From Thalassotalea crassostreae (GTDB lineage: Bacteria > Pseudomonadota > Gammaproteobacteria > Enterobacterales > Alteromonadaceae): DNA of 64,000 nt. Below, piece by piece: positions 10,217-18,199 of this stretch. The translations under genes were made by a program, and so were the position numbers. Below the pieces are notes generated by a model. It worked only from the letters and a program-made list of their open reading frames with translations, had not been told where the DNA came from and ran no database searches. Within the stretch, counting starts at the first letter, position 1. Every line of letters starts with the position of its first letter. Location: assembly GCF_001831495.1 (NCBI RefSeq), contig NZ_CP017689.1:1488001-1552000 (forward strand), in the 5' to 3' direction.

Positions 10217-10528
10217 AAATCATCCCAAGCAAATCTAATGGAAAATAAAGTAACGGATCTGCTTTATTATTTTTTATAGTTGTATATTTATATTAATGGT
10301 AAAACAACTAAATTACCAAATTGTGTTGTTTTCTATCAAAACAATATTATTCAATAGAATAATTAAAACGGTTATATTATACAAAGTAGTGAATAATAAT
10401 TGGTTAAATAGTGTTCGCTAGTTGTGAAGGGTTGTTTCAAATTTCTAACAAAATTTGTTCAATGCGATCGATTATTGAACGAACAATCATTTATTTGCAC
10501 TTTTTTATCGTTTTCTTCAAAAAAGGTG
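10217..10528. other. AT-rich intergenic region upstream of the tRNA promoter
   Basis: No open frame of note. The stretch is very AT-rich, with A/T tracts just upstream of the tRNA promoter (about 10480-10525) that could serve as an UP element. It must also hold the promoter of the leftward YvcK-like gene, which I could not pick out with confidence. Confidence 0.5.
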
Positions 10529-10557
10529 TTGACAGTTTTAGTGCAACTGCCTAGAAT
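10529..10557 (+). promoter_or_regulatory. Sigma-70 promoter of the tRNA array with GC-rich discriminator
   Basis: Perfect -35 box TTGACA (10529-10534), 17-bp spacer and TAGAAT -10 box (10552-10557), about 50 nt before tRNA-Ala. The -10 is followed by a GC-rich discriminator (TCGCCTCGC), the arrangement of stringently controlled stable-RNA promoters. Confidence 0.85.
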
Positions 10558-10606
10558 TCGCCTCGCTTTCAACGAGTCTAGGTCAGGTAGTTGAAAGTGA
10601 AGTTGA

Positions 10607-10682
10607 GGGGCCATAGCTCAGCTGGGAGAGCGCTTCGCTGGCAGCGAAGAGGTCTGCGGTTCGATCCCGCATGGCTCCACCA
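10607..10682 (+). tRNA. tRNA-Ala (anticodon GGC)
   Basis: 76 nt with encoded CCA. The 7-bp acceptor stem GGGGCCA/TGGCTCC contains one G-T wobble. The anticodon stem CTTCG/CGAAG holds loop CTGGCAG with anticodon GGC at 10640-10642; the T-loop is TTCGATC. First gene of a five-tRNA array. Confidence 0.97.
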
Positions 10683-10812
10683 GTTAACTTCATTGTTATT
10701 ATTGTAGTATTCTATAATGTGACAATACGATGTTAAGTGCTAAACATTGTTTATCACTTGCACAATAGCGACAAAGCATAGTTTTAAAACCTAGTTTTGT
10801 AGTTGTTACTGT

Positions 10813-10888
10813 GTCCCGTTCGTCTAGAGGCCTAGGACACCGCCCTTTCACGGCGGTAACACGAGTTCAAATCTCGTACGGGATGCCA
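10813..10888 (+). tRNA. tRNA-Glu (anticodon TTC), copy 1
   Basis: 76 nt with encoded CCA. Acceptor GTCCCGT/ACGGGAT, anticodon stem CCGCC/GGCGG with loop CTTTCAC (anticodon TTC). The T-arm has the ACGAG/CTCGT stem. Identical over its length to copies 2 and 3. Confidence 0.97.
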
Positions 10889-10928
10889 ATATTTTTAGAA
10901 AATAGATTGTACCGAAAGGTAAATAAAA

Positions 10929-10966
10929 GTTCTTAGTGCCAGGTGAGTGAAAGTCTCATCAGACAC
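10929..10966 (+). repeat. 38-bp spacer repeat, copy 1, with potential hairpin
   Basis: Lies in the spacer after the first tRNA-Glu. 34 of 38 positions match copy 2 at 11188-11225. Contains a 6-bp stem GGTGAG (10942-10947) / CTCATC (10955-10960) with loop TGAAAGT. The differences from copy 2 keep the stem pairable. Confidence 0.7.
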
Positions 10967-11085
10967 AGAATATTCTGCAATTTGGGTTGTTTAACATAAT
11001 TCAAATAATGATTGTTCAGTTGAAACAAGTTTCAACGTTCACTCTACGCAGAATAACGAAACTTCGTTTCGTATGCGTATTCTGC

Positions 11086-11161
11086 GTCCCGTTCGTCTAG
11101 AGGCCTAGGACACCGCCCTTTCACGGCGGTAACACGAGTTCAAATCTCGTACGGGATGCCA
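11086..11161 (+). tRNA. tRNA-Glu (anticodon TTC), copy 2
   Basis: 76 nt with encoded CCA, identical to copy 1, including the ACGAG/CTCGT T-stem. Confidence 0.97.
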
Positions 11162-11187
11162 ATTTATTTTCGCTGTTAAGTGAATAA

Positions 11188-11225
11188 GTTCTTAGTGCCA
11201 GTTGAGTGAAATCCTCAACAGACAC
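11188..11225 (+). repeat. 38-bp spacer repeat, copy 2, with potential hairpin
   Basis: Second copy of the spacer element, with stem GTTGAG (11201-11206) / CTCAAC (11214-11219) and loop TGAAATC. Relative to copy 1, a G-T pair is replaced by a T-A pair, so both arms changed together. Confidence 0.7.
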
Positions 11226-11273
11226 CAAAGATTGCAATAGCTGCATATGCAGTGTTTTAAAAGCAATTTCTGT

Positions 11274-11349
11274 GTCCCGTTCGTCTAGAGGCCTAGGACA
11301 CCGCCCTTTCACGGCGGTAACACGAGTTCAAATCTCGTACGGGATGCCA
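11274..11349 (+). tRNA. tRNA-Glu (anticodon TTC), copy 3
   Basis: 76 nt with encoded CCA, identical to copies 1 and 2. Confidence 0.97.
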
Positions 11350-11449
11350 CTTAATTTTATCTTAGGTTTTAGCCATTTTTTGGTGAACAGTAGGGTAGTT
11401 ATCTACTCTACTATGAACAATAAAGCATAGCTTTATTAGTCTCTTCAGC

Positions 11450-11525
11450 GTCCCGTTCGTCTAGAGGCCTAGGACACCGCCCTTTCACGGCGGTAACAGG
11501 GGTTCAAATCCCCTACGGGATGCCA
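11450..11525 (+). tRNA. tRNA-Glu (anticodon TTC), copy 4 with variant T-arm
   Basis: 76 nt with encoded CCA. Same as the other copies except for the T-stem, AGGGG/CCCCT in place of ACGAG/CTCGT; both sides changed, so pairing is kept. Last gene of the array, followed by a strong terminator. Confidence 0.97.
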
Positions 11526-11541
11526 CTTTATTCAAGTGATG

Positions 11542-11568
11542 AAAAAGCCGACGTAAGTCGGCTTTTTT
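11542..11568 (+). terminator. Intrinsic terminator of the tRNA array
   Basis: Stem AAAAAGCCGAC / GTCGGCTTTTT with a GTAA-type loop and T-run, 16 nt after the last tRNA. Confidence 0.92.
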
Positions 11569-11647
11569 GTGTCTGGAATTCAGCGAGTCTATGCGAAATT
11601 TGGGATCTTCTATGACCGCTATGTGCCATTCAGAGACGGTCAGCTAC

Positions 11648-12187
11648 CTAAATATTATGAGTTTTTGATTGAGGTTGATGATTAAAAAACAAGACTAAAT
11701 CTTTTACCGTATAAACTTTACCCATTAACGGATTTGACTCTATATCCTCTAGTGTGCGGTTTGTACGTTGGGATATTTCTTCAACCAAGTCCAAATCTAT
11801 ATCATCACCATCTAGTAGTAAGTCATCGATTAATCTATCTGAGCCGATTAGGGGGAACGCATACTTTAAATCTAAAGCATTTTGCACTTGTTCATATGTT
11901 GCTCTAATAATCCAAGTATCAACTGATTTACGATCAAATTCTTTAGCAAACTCACAGATTGATTTATCTTTTCGAGTTTTCAATAGCTTTTTGAAGTGCT
12001 TTTCATATTTGGGCTGATTAGCGTAGACCAAAACTACAGCTGCAACAATTATCGTGGTTAATATAACTAAAAAAGAGGTGGAGTATATTGCTGCTGCAAT
12101 GAGAGTGAGGAAGAATATTACCATCCCAATATAACTTGGCTTGCCAGCTTTGTACTTAGGCATATATCTAGACGCAATTCTTGCCAT
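11648..12187 (-). CDS. Unknown membrane protein
   Basis: 179 residues from the ATG at 12187; a GTG one codon earlier is less likely. GGATAG at 7-12 nt upstream of the start can serve as ribosome binding site. Two closely spaced hydrophobic segments (about 20-36 and 38-57) anchor the protein. A soluble, acidic C-terminal part follows, containing DDLLLDGDDIDLDL. I recognise no family. It is the most downstream gene of a leftward group of small accessory genes right after the tRNA-Glu array, a common site for acquired DNA. The motif GAGCGATAA lies upstream, as for two other small genes in the window. Confidence 0.65.
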   Translation of the reverse strand: MARIASRYMPKYKAGKPSYIGMVIFFLTLIAAAIYSTSFLVILTTIIVAAVVLVYANQPKYEKHFKKLLKTRKDKSICEFAKEFDRKSVDTWIIRATYEQVQNALDLKYAFPLIGSDRLIDDLLLDGDDIDLDLVEEISQRTNRTLEDIESNPLMGKVYTVKDLVLFFNHQPQSKTHNI

Positions 12188-12242
12188 CACTCTATCCTTT
12201 CCAAAGTTATTATCACTTCCGCTTATCGCTCTTTCTTGCCGT

Positions 12243-12509
12243 TTACGACATCAGAGCATATACAGCATAAATTATAGAAAAAGATAAAATTAATCTACAC
12301 ACTTCAAAGAATATCTTGAGCTTGTAGTTATCTAAATCTTTGTAAAAATTGCCAGCTAACAGCCAACCGATATAAAGTTGAGACGAACGAGTTGTGAACC
12401 ATTCCAAATCAGTAAGCCTTACTCTTGATGCTAAAGCCTTATCAGAAAACCTCAATACTTCGTAACTGGCAACCAGCAGTATTAAATTTGAGATTAACAA
12501 CCATGTCAT
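12243..12509 (-). CDS. Unknown small membrane protein
   Basis: 88 residues starting at ATG 12509 (a TTG lies one codon earlier), preceded by AAGGATAA. Hydrophobic segments near 2-20 and 70-88 flank a middle part rich in charged residues with a WFTTRSSQLYIGWL stretch. No family recognised. Its upstream region contains TCCGCTGTGAGCGATAA (reverse strand of 12531-12547), nearly identical to a sequence upstream of the small lipoprotein gene at 51.3 kb. Confidence 0.6.
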   Translation of the reverse strand: MTWLLISNLILLVASYEVLRFSDKALASRVRLTDLEWFTTRSSQLYIGWLLAGNFYKDLDNYKLKIFFEVCRLILSFSIIYAVYALMS

Positions 12510-12547
12510 CAAGTTATCCTTTATGTCACCTTATCGCTCACAGCGGA

Positions 12548-12835
12548 CTAATTTAGTCTCTTGAATGCTTGATCATAAACATTTCCACGCTCTCTTTTGC
12601 CAACAGCTAGCACTGTAATAGTCACCACATTGTCTTCAACTTCATAAACTAACCGATATCCTGCTTGGCGAAGCTTAATTTTGTATAAATTTTCTGCCCC
12701 AGATAGTTTATCAGGCTGAACATGAGGATTGGATAGACGTTCAATTAGCTTCTTTTTAAACTGAGCTTGAAGTGTGGCACCTAATTTTTTCCACTCCTTC
12801 AAAGCTGATTTTTTAAATTCAAGCTTATAAGTCAT
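12548..12835 (-). CDS. RelE/ParE-superfamily toxin
   Basis: 95 residues. The pattern LEFKKSALKEWKKLGATLQ at the N-terminus, then a YKIKLRQAGYRLVYEVED core and a VLAVGKRERGNVY tail, is that of RelE-type mRNA interferases that cleave mRNA at the ribosome. The basic residues and C-terminal Tyr expected for catalysis are visible. The ATG overlaps the end of the antitoxin frame by 11 nt, the usual coupling in type II toxin-antitoxin operons. A TTG one codon upstream is an alternative start. Confidence 0.88.
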   Translation of the reverse strand: MTYKLEFKKSALKEWKKLGATLQAQFKKKLIERLSNPHVQPDKLSGAENLYKIKLRQAGYRLVYEVEDNVVTITVLAVGKRERGNVYDQAFKRLN

Positions 12836-13073
12836 CAATGCTAACCGCTATTGAAGGTTCATTTTTACGTTCATCTACTAAAGCTAGTAGCTCTAGATCT
12901 TCAAGTTTTTCCATTAATAGCTCATAGGCTTTTGCTGGGATACAATAGAAAGCTGGTTCATTCCTATTTAGCACGGCAATAGGGTCACCGTGTGCACTAG
13001 ACACGACTTTCATAGGGTTAGATTTTAATTCTGTAATACTTGCTGCTATTTCTGTTAATATGCGGGTAGTCAT
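12825..13073 (-). CDS. Phd/YefM-family antitoxin
   Basis: 82 residues from the ATG at 13073; an upstream start at 13136 would add 21 basic residues unlike the family. The N-terminal segment (TEIAASITELKSNPMKVV, then a GDPIAVLNRNEPAFYCIP strand) is the Phd/YefM DNA-binding fold. The acidic C-terminal part (residues about 50-82) would wrap the RelE-like toxin. Such antitoxins repress their own operon. The gene precedes and overlaps the toxin gene. Confidence 0.88.
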   Translation of the reverse strand: MTTRILTEIAASITELKSNPMKVVSSAHGDPIAVLNRNEPAFYCIPAKAYELLMEKLEDLELLALVDERKNEPSIAVSIDDL

Positions 13074-13390
13074 TTGAAAACCTTTTAAAAGACTTTTAAT
13101 AGTTCTGATTATAGGTCTTTTAAATGAGCTTGGCAATAAAGGTGAATGACTGGGTCTGGCACAAAAAAGTCGGTCATTAATGACTCAGGAGGCGTTTTCA
13201 GCATCAATTTGTTAGGTCAAATTTCAGTATTTCGAGACAATTGAATCTCAATTAAACATCTAGTGTGAGCCAAAACAGATTAAGCATTCAATATGCTTTT
13301 AGGTTGCAAATATTAAAACTTAAAATATTCCTTAGATTTTTTATTGATGATAAACTTTCTGCACCACTAACTCTGACTTCCTCAAATCTA

Positions 13391-14167
13391 ATGCGTATAG
13401 ATAGCCATGTTCATATCGACACTTATGATGTTGATATAAAAGATGTTTTAAATGAGATAGAGCAGCATAAGATATTCACAATTGCTGTCGCCATGGATCC
13501 TGAATCTTATGTAAAGAGTAAAGAAATAGCTGAGCATTGCCATTATGTTCTGCCCACTTTTGGTATTCATCCATGGCAAGCCCATAAATTCAATGAACGG
13601 TTATCAGAATTTGACCATTTTATCGATGAATCACCTATGATAGGTGAGATTGGTTTAGATTTTCATTGGATAGAAGACGAATCTTTATATCCTGCCCAGT
13701 TGCAAGTTTTTGAGTATTTTTTACAAAAAGCCCAACAGCAAGATAAAGTTGTCAATATCCATACTAAGGGAGCCGAACTTAAAGTCATTGAGCTGCTTGA
13801 GCAATATCAAGTCACTGCTATCGTGCATTGGTATTCTGGCCCTATTGAGTTAATACAACGTTACTTAGATGCCGGTGCTTTTTTTACTATTAGTGTTGAA
13901 TTGATGTTTAGTGACCATATCAAAGAGATTGCAAAAACAGTTCAATTAAACAGAATATTAACTGAAACAGACAATCCTGGAGGCTATAGCTGGTTAACTA
14001 ATAAGGTTGGTATGCCTTCAGTTCTCAATTTAGTTATTGACGAATTAGCGAAACAGAAGCAGGTGACAGTAGATTCGCTTATTGAGCAGATCGAGGTAAA
14101 CATGCGCGGCTTAGTTGCTAATAGAGACGATGTATTATCGTTAATGGATAGATTGAATAAGTACTAG
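13391..14167 (+). CDS. TatD-family metal-dependent hydrolase (putative DNase)
   Basis: 258 residues from the ATG at 13391, which begins directly with MRIDSHVHID. A GTG at 13265 would add 42 residues without similarity to the family. The metal-site residues of the TatD/amidohydrolase fold are all in place: HVH (6-8), the Glu of GEIGLDFH, His in NIHTKG, His in IVHWYSGP and Asp in ETDNPG. The family includes 3'-5' exonucleases and is also recruited into defence loci, for example as QatD. None of the Qat partner proteins is present, so it is an orphan here. No clear ribosome binding site is seen. Its stop lies 7 nt before the open part of a truncated outer-membrane gene, so it may mark an insertion junction. 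Confidence 0.82.
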   Translation: MRIDSHVHIDTYDVDIKDVLNEIEQHKIFTIAVAMDPESYVKSKEIAEHCHYVLPTFGIHPWQAHKFNERLSEFDHFIDESPMIGEIGLDFHWIEDESLYPAQLQVFEYFLQKAQQQDKVVNIHTKGAELKVIELLEQYQVTAIVHWYSGPIELIQRYLDAGAFFTISVELMFSDHIKEIAKTVQLNRILTETDNPGGYSWLTNKVGMPSVLNLVIDELAKQKQVTVDSLIEQIEVNMRGLVANRDDVLSLMDRLNKY

Positions 14168-14174
14168 TGGCTGA

Positions 14175-14513
14175 GTTGGTCTGTTAGGTGTTGATTGCCG
14201 GTTTGGTGATAACGATGACGGAAGTGGTCATGAGATTGCTGTTGCTGTGGTATTTCACGATAGCGATTTTGCCAATAAAGACTTTGGTATAGATGCAGAA
14301 CAGTCTGCTGCATCAGGGGTAGATGAAACAAGCTTAAGCGGAGTATTTCGCTCGGTTGGGTTCAATTATAACTATCGTCATTATATTAACGAACAATGGC
14401 AAATTTTCGGTGAGGCGGTATATGAACAATACGTTGGCGATATCGAAGATAGTCCTATAACACGCAACAATTACGATGCTGAAGTTGGGGCTGGATTTGT
14501 CTACGTCTTTTAG
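14175..14513 (+). pseudogene. 3' remnant of a MipA/OmpV-type outer-membrane protein gene
   Basis: An open frame of 112 codons that follows an in-frame stop at 14172-14174. It encodes only the last beta-strands of a barrel protein: a GDNDDGSGHEIAVAVVFHDSD stretch can be read upstream of the first ATG (14247), and the end is the typical aromatic GAGFVYVF. The strand pattern and DAEQSAASGVDE loop resemble the C-terminus of MipA/OmpV scaffold proteins. No matching N-terminal part or signal peptide lies upstream; the TatD gene is there instead. A hairpin terminator follows the stop, supporting the view that this is a genuine old gene end. If translated from 14247 it would give an 88-residue fragment unlikely to be functional. 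Confidence 0.65.
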
Positions 14514-14515
14514 AG

Positions 14516-14543
14516 CCGTGGTTTTCAATAAACCGCGGGTTTT
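14516..14543 (+). terminator. Probable intrinsic terminator after the MipA-like remnant
   Basis: Stem CCGTGGTTT / AAACCGCGG (one G-T type mismatch) with a short loop followed by GTTTT, 2 nt after the stop codon. Confidence 0.6.
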
Positions 14544-14718
14544 AGAGTCATTATCACTGCTAATGGTTATTGACCACTTTCGTCAAAAACTGACATACCT
14601 CGAATCACGCTCCCTTGTTTGCGCAATCATAAGCCCTCTGCTAAGTTTAATGCTAGCAAGGAGATTGAAGCTAGATGCAAACCCAACTGACTTTGTTCCT
14701 AAGTAAATGGCTTGATTA

Positions 14719-16818
14719 ATGGACTTATGGAAAGAGATTAAGCGCAGAAACGTAGTAAAAGTAAGCATTGCTTACTTGGCTCTTGCTTGGTTGGTGATCC
14801 AAGTAACTTCAGTTGCAGTTCCCGCCTTAAACTTGCCGTCCAACTTAAATTCTGTAGTTTTCTTTATAGGACTAATCGGTTTTCCGTTTGCGATATTTTT
14901 TGCTTGGGCGTTTGAGTTAACACCGCAAGGAATAATGAAAACTGAGCAGGTGAAACAAGGAGAATCGGTAAGTATTGATACCGGTAGAAAACTTGATTTC
15001 GCAATTATAGCGTTATTATTATCTGCACTAATCTTCGTCCTTTGGGATAGTTATATTTTAGAAGATTCTAACAGCGAAACTATAACCGATACCATACCGT
15101 CAATAGCAGTTATCCCATTAATTAATATGAGCTCTAATACTGATAACGAGTTTTTCGCTGCGGGTATACATGAAGAAATATTGACTAAGCTTTCTTATAT
15201 AAAAAATTTGCGAGTATCATCACGCACTTCAACCCTTAAATACATTGACTCTGAGCTTTCTATTAAACAGATTGGAGAAGAGCTTAATGTGCGTTACATC
15301 GTAGAGGGCTCAGTGCGAAGAATGGGTAACCACGTGCGTGTTACAGCGCAATTAATCGATGCACAAACGGATACCCATATCTGGGCCAGTAACTTTGATC
15401 GTGAACTACGAGATGTATTTGCCATTCAAAGTGCAATTGCTGGCGAAATTAGTAATTCAATTCATTTAAAAATACAGCCTAGTACAGTAGGTAAGTTAAA
15501 AGGAATGCCTACTCAAAGTGTAAAAGCTTATGACTATTACGTTAAAGCGCAAAGCATTGAGGCAAGCGAGCGAGAGAGTGAAGAGTCTTTATTAAGAACA
15601 CGTGAGTTATTAAAAAAGGCAGTTCAAGAAGATCCTGATTTTGTCGATGCTTGGGGTCTATTAAACGAAATCTGCGATCATATGATCCGTAGCAACTTGA
15701 TGTTTAATTGGTATAGCAATGATCCAAAGCTGGTGGAGCAACTTGCCGTTGATGCTAAAGTGGCATTAGAAAAAGCTGTTTCATTAGATCAAAATAACTT
15801 GCAGACTTTACTTGCTTTAGCGAGCGATTATGTCGCAGAACAAGCAAGTTCTGAATTTAGCAAAGAACGCCGCCAATATATTGATAAAGCCATAAATTTG
15901 TATCCTGAAGAAGGCATGCCTTGGTATGTATTAGGTTGGTGGTTTGAGCTCAATGGCGATTTGAAAAGTGCTGATGATGCATTTAGAAAAGGAGTTGAAA
16001 AAGATCCTTTTAATGCGCGAATTTTGCAAGGGACACATATTTTTTATTTGAGTAACTTTATTACTAGTAACGCCGACAACGTGTTTTCAGACATGCTTTA
16101 TAAGCGATTAGAAAATAGCGTAGGAGGTGTATCTTTTGGAGATAGCCTTGGCATATTGTGGCGAAAATTTTTGGCTTCAGCAGATGAAAGCATTTTTATT
16201 GAATATTATGACAAGCAAAGCCCCGAAACTATTTTAGATTTTCCATATCATTTGTCAGCTTTTACATCAATTCTAGAAACACCTATTTATGTATTCAAAG
16301 ATTATGAGAATGAAATAGATGTAAATAATATAAATTCAACATTAAAAAGATTTCTATTTATTGATGTTAATTTCATTATTTTAAATCACTATCACAAAAA
16401 TAAACTGAGCTCTGGTAGCGAAAAGTACATCGAAAATTTATTGCTCATTGAAAAACTAAATTGGCCTAAAGGTTACCGTCCTTTTGAGATGTCCGTAAAA
16501 GTTACTGCTTTGGTTGCAAAAGGAGATGTAGAAAGTGCTAAATTACTTGCTCATAAGATAGTGGATATGCGCAGTGATGACTTTGACCCGTATGGATACC
16601 ATGGTATATACGCGATGTCATCGGTAGATATTGATTACGCGGTTGAGCTGCTTTTTAATGAGAAAAGCAAATATGAAAGTTGGCTAGGCATGGATTATCT
16701 AGCGATAGATACTATTTCAAACTGGCGTTTACTCAGTCATCCTAAGGTGGTCGATTATTATAAGCAGAATAAAAAATGGTACCCATACTTATCGAAGCGA
16801 TTAGAGGCGTACCATTAA
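14719..16818 (+). CDS. Membrane-anchored TolB/FlgO-like and TPR repeat protein
   Basis: 699 residues. Three hydrophobic segments (about 14-40, 43-68 and 92-112) precede a domain starting SIAVIPLINMSS, resembling the N-terminal alpha/beta domain of TolB/FlgO-type proteins (VSSRTSTLKY, VRYIVEGSVRR, THIWASNFDR). The rest (about 260-690) is helical with TPR-like repeats (for example around GMPWYVLGWWFELNGDLKSA). Related proteins often carry a DNA-binding or adenylate-cyclase output domain at the N-terminus; none is seen here. The cellular role is unknown; it may sense envelope signals or scaffold a complex. Transcribed alone. Confidence 0.65.
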   Translation: MDLWKEIKRRNVVKVSIAYLALAWLVIQVTSVAVPALNLPSNLNSVVFFIGLIGFPFAIFFAWAFELTPQGIMKTEQVKQGESVSIDTGRKLDFAIIALLLSALIFVLWDSYILEDSNSETITDTIPSIAVIPLINMSSNTDNEFFAAGIHEEILTKLSYIKNLRVSSRTSTLKYIDSELSIKQIGEELNVRYIVEGSVRRMGNHVRVTAQLIDAQTDTHIWASNFDRELRDVFAIQSAIAGEISNSIHLKIQPSTVGKLKGMPTQSVKAYDYYVKAQSIEASERESEESLLRTRELLKKAVQEDPDFVDAWGLLNEICDHMIRSNLMFNWYSNDPKLVEQLAVDAKVALEKAVSLDQNNLQTLLALASDYVAEQASSEFSKERRQYIDKAINLYPEEGMPWYVLGWWFELNGDLKSADDAFRKGVEKDPFNARILQGTHIFYLSNFITSNADNVFSDMLYKRLENSVGGVSFGDSLGILWRKFLASADESIFIEYYDKQSPETILDFPYHLSAFTSILETPIYVFKDYENEIDVNNINSTLKRFLFIDVNFIILNHYHKNKLSSGSEKYIENLLLIEKLNWPKGYRPFEMSVKVTALVAKGDVESAKLLAHKIVDMRSDDFDPYGYHGIYAMSSVDIDYAVELLFNEKSKYESWLGMDYLAIDTISNWRLLSHPKVVDYYKQNKKWYPYLSKRLEAYH

Positions 16819-16862
16819 TCCAATTTATCTTTACGCAATAATTATTTAGAGCAACAGTCATG

Positions 16863-17363
16863 TTAATTTGATGCTGAAAGTGAGTTATCAATCCAACTAT
16901 CTATACTGCTTCCATCTGAGGTTTTTAATAGCTGTCGATAGTTATTTTCTATGAATAGATATGGTTGATTATTGGATGTCTCAATTTCTAAGGCAAACAC
17001 ATTTATAAATGAACTTGAACTTTCCGGCTCATATAAACCGTAAGCCCAGTCAATTATAATGTCACCTTTAACTTTAAAAGCATAAATTGAGTATTTATAA
17101 GAAACTCTTTCATAGACGCCTAAATATGTGGACTTACTAAGTTCAGATTTCGAAACATGGATATAAAGTATAGAGCCATCCTCATAGCTTTGAGTGGTCA
17201 GCAGTTCTCCGTAATTAAAGTAGATGGTAAAGTTTTTACGAGCAGAGGTTATCTCGTTATAACTTTTTCCGATTTCATTTTGAAGCGCTTTTTGTGGGGT
17301 GTTAGAGCAGCCTATTGTCGTCATTGAAATAATTGATAACAATATTAACTTCCATCTATTCAT
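16863..17363 (-). CDS. Unknown lipoprotein
   Basis: 166 residues. Lipoprotein signal with lipobox TTIGC (C19), so probably attached to the inner or outer membrane. The mature part is mixed alpha/beta without a recognised domain. Convergent with the TPR protein gene. Confidence 0.65.
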   Translation of the reverse strand: MNRWKLILLSIISMTTIGCSNTPQKALQNEIGKSYNEITSARKNFTIYFNYGELLTTQSYEDGSILYIHVSKSELSKSTYLGVYERVSYKYSIYAFKVKGDIIIDWAYGLYEPESSSSFINVFALEIETSNNQPYLFIENNYRQLLKTSDGSSIDSWIDNSLSASN

Positions 17364-17485
17364 CGTTTATTCCTTTTTTATAATACTCAGTGTTGAGCTA
17401 TTAAGGCTCATTTTAATGGTCTAAATTTTTGGTCAAATTATGTATTGTTAAAACCAATTTTTGAATTCTACGGAGAAGTTTTTCT

Positions 17486-17647
17486 TTAATAGAACCATGT
17501 TATTAAAATCGAGAACTGCACCGCCTTTTTATCGTTAATGCTATAAGAATCAACTGTTTCAAAACGATTATCATCTTCCCATAACTTCGTCGTTGTACAT
17601 CCTGTGGTCATTAATATAACGGTAATAATTATAAATAACTTTTTCAT
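17486..17647 (-). CDS. Small lipoprotein, 53 residues
   Basis: A short frame with strong coding signs: ATG at 17647, ribosome binding site AAGGAAG about 8 nt upstream, an N-terminal MKKLFIIITVIL signal and a lipobox MTTGC (C17). The mature peptide has only 37 residues and ends with alternating hydrophobic residues (VQFSILITWFY), like the last strand of a barrel or sheet. No family is recognised. It may be the remnant of a longer gene or a true small lipoprotein. Confidence 0.55.
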   Translation of the reverse strand: MKKLFIIITVILMTTGCTTTKLWEDDNRFETVDSYSINDKKAVQFSILITWFY

Positions 17648-17932
17648 CTTGTTTGCTTCCTTAGTTGATTAATGCTGAGAACTTCTTGTTAGCATTTTGG
17701 TTTGCAAGCAAAATATTAAGTGACCAAATGTTTAGAATAAACAGAAACAATAAAAGTAGAAAAAAGGTAGCCTTGCGGTATAGATAAACGCTACTTAATC
17801 ATTTTATAGAGAATATAAGAGCGATTGTTGTGTCGTTTAGGAAAGGTGTTTAGTGCTTAGGGATAATGGAATAATTAAACGGACTTTAGTCGCAGTGCTG
17901 CTCACTTTATAATGACCATATATAAATTTAAA
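17648..17932. other. Intergenic region without recognisable genes
   Basis: AT-rich, with no plausible open frame, RNA gene or strong hairpin seen. Together with 17364-17485 it flanks the 53-residue lipoprotein gene; it presumably carries that gene's promoter. Confidence 0.5.
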
Positions 17933-18199
17933 CTAACTTTTTTTTATTACATTAACCGTCCAAAAGACCAATAAATAAGCGATATATTGGCCAGTTAACA
18001 TGATAGTGATTTTGGGCCAGAAATTTATCTCTTCACTAAACAAGTTGGCTGCGAGTATGCCAGGACCTACCAAAAGCTTATAACCAATAATTGGTTGGTG
18101 GAAAACCCAATAGCTTAAAAATATGGTTGTCGCGCCAATAATAGGGCCGATAATTGCCCATAACGCTATTTTGTTGATGTTTTTTTTATTTGTTGGCAT
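17933..18199 (-). CDS. Unknown small membrane protein downstream of tesA
   Basis: 88 residues with hydrophobic segments near 10-32, 37-50 and 62-83. No family recognised. Its ATG overlaps the tesA stop codon by one base (TAATG), indicating translational coupling to the esterase gene. Confidence 0.6.
   Translation of the reverse strand: MPTNKKNINKIALWAIIGPIIGATTIFLSYWVFHQPIIGYKLLVGPGILAANLFSEEINFWPKITIMLTGQYIAYLLVFWTVNVIKKS

Noticed and set aside
11121..11430. Open frames running through the tRNA-Glu copies
   Set aside because: They are made of tRNA sequence and spacers on either strand; the tRNAs explain the sequence fully.
12223..12547. Integron-type cassette array
   Set aside because: Short ORFs with shared elements suggested gene cassettes, but no attC-like folded sites and no integrase were seen, and the genes are all on one strand with a normal TA operon.
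14476..14706. Short frame after the MipA-like remnant
   Set aside because: No ribosome binding site, unusual composition, and it runs through the terminator hairpin.
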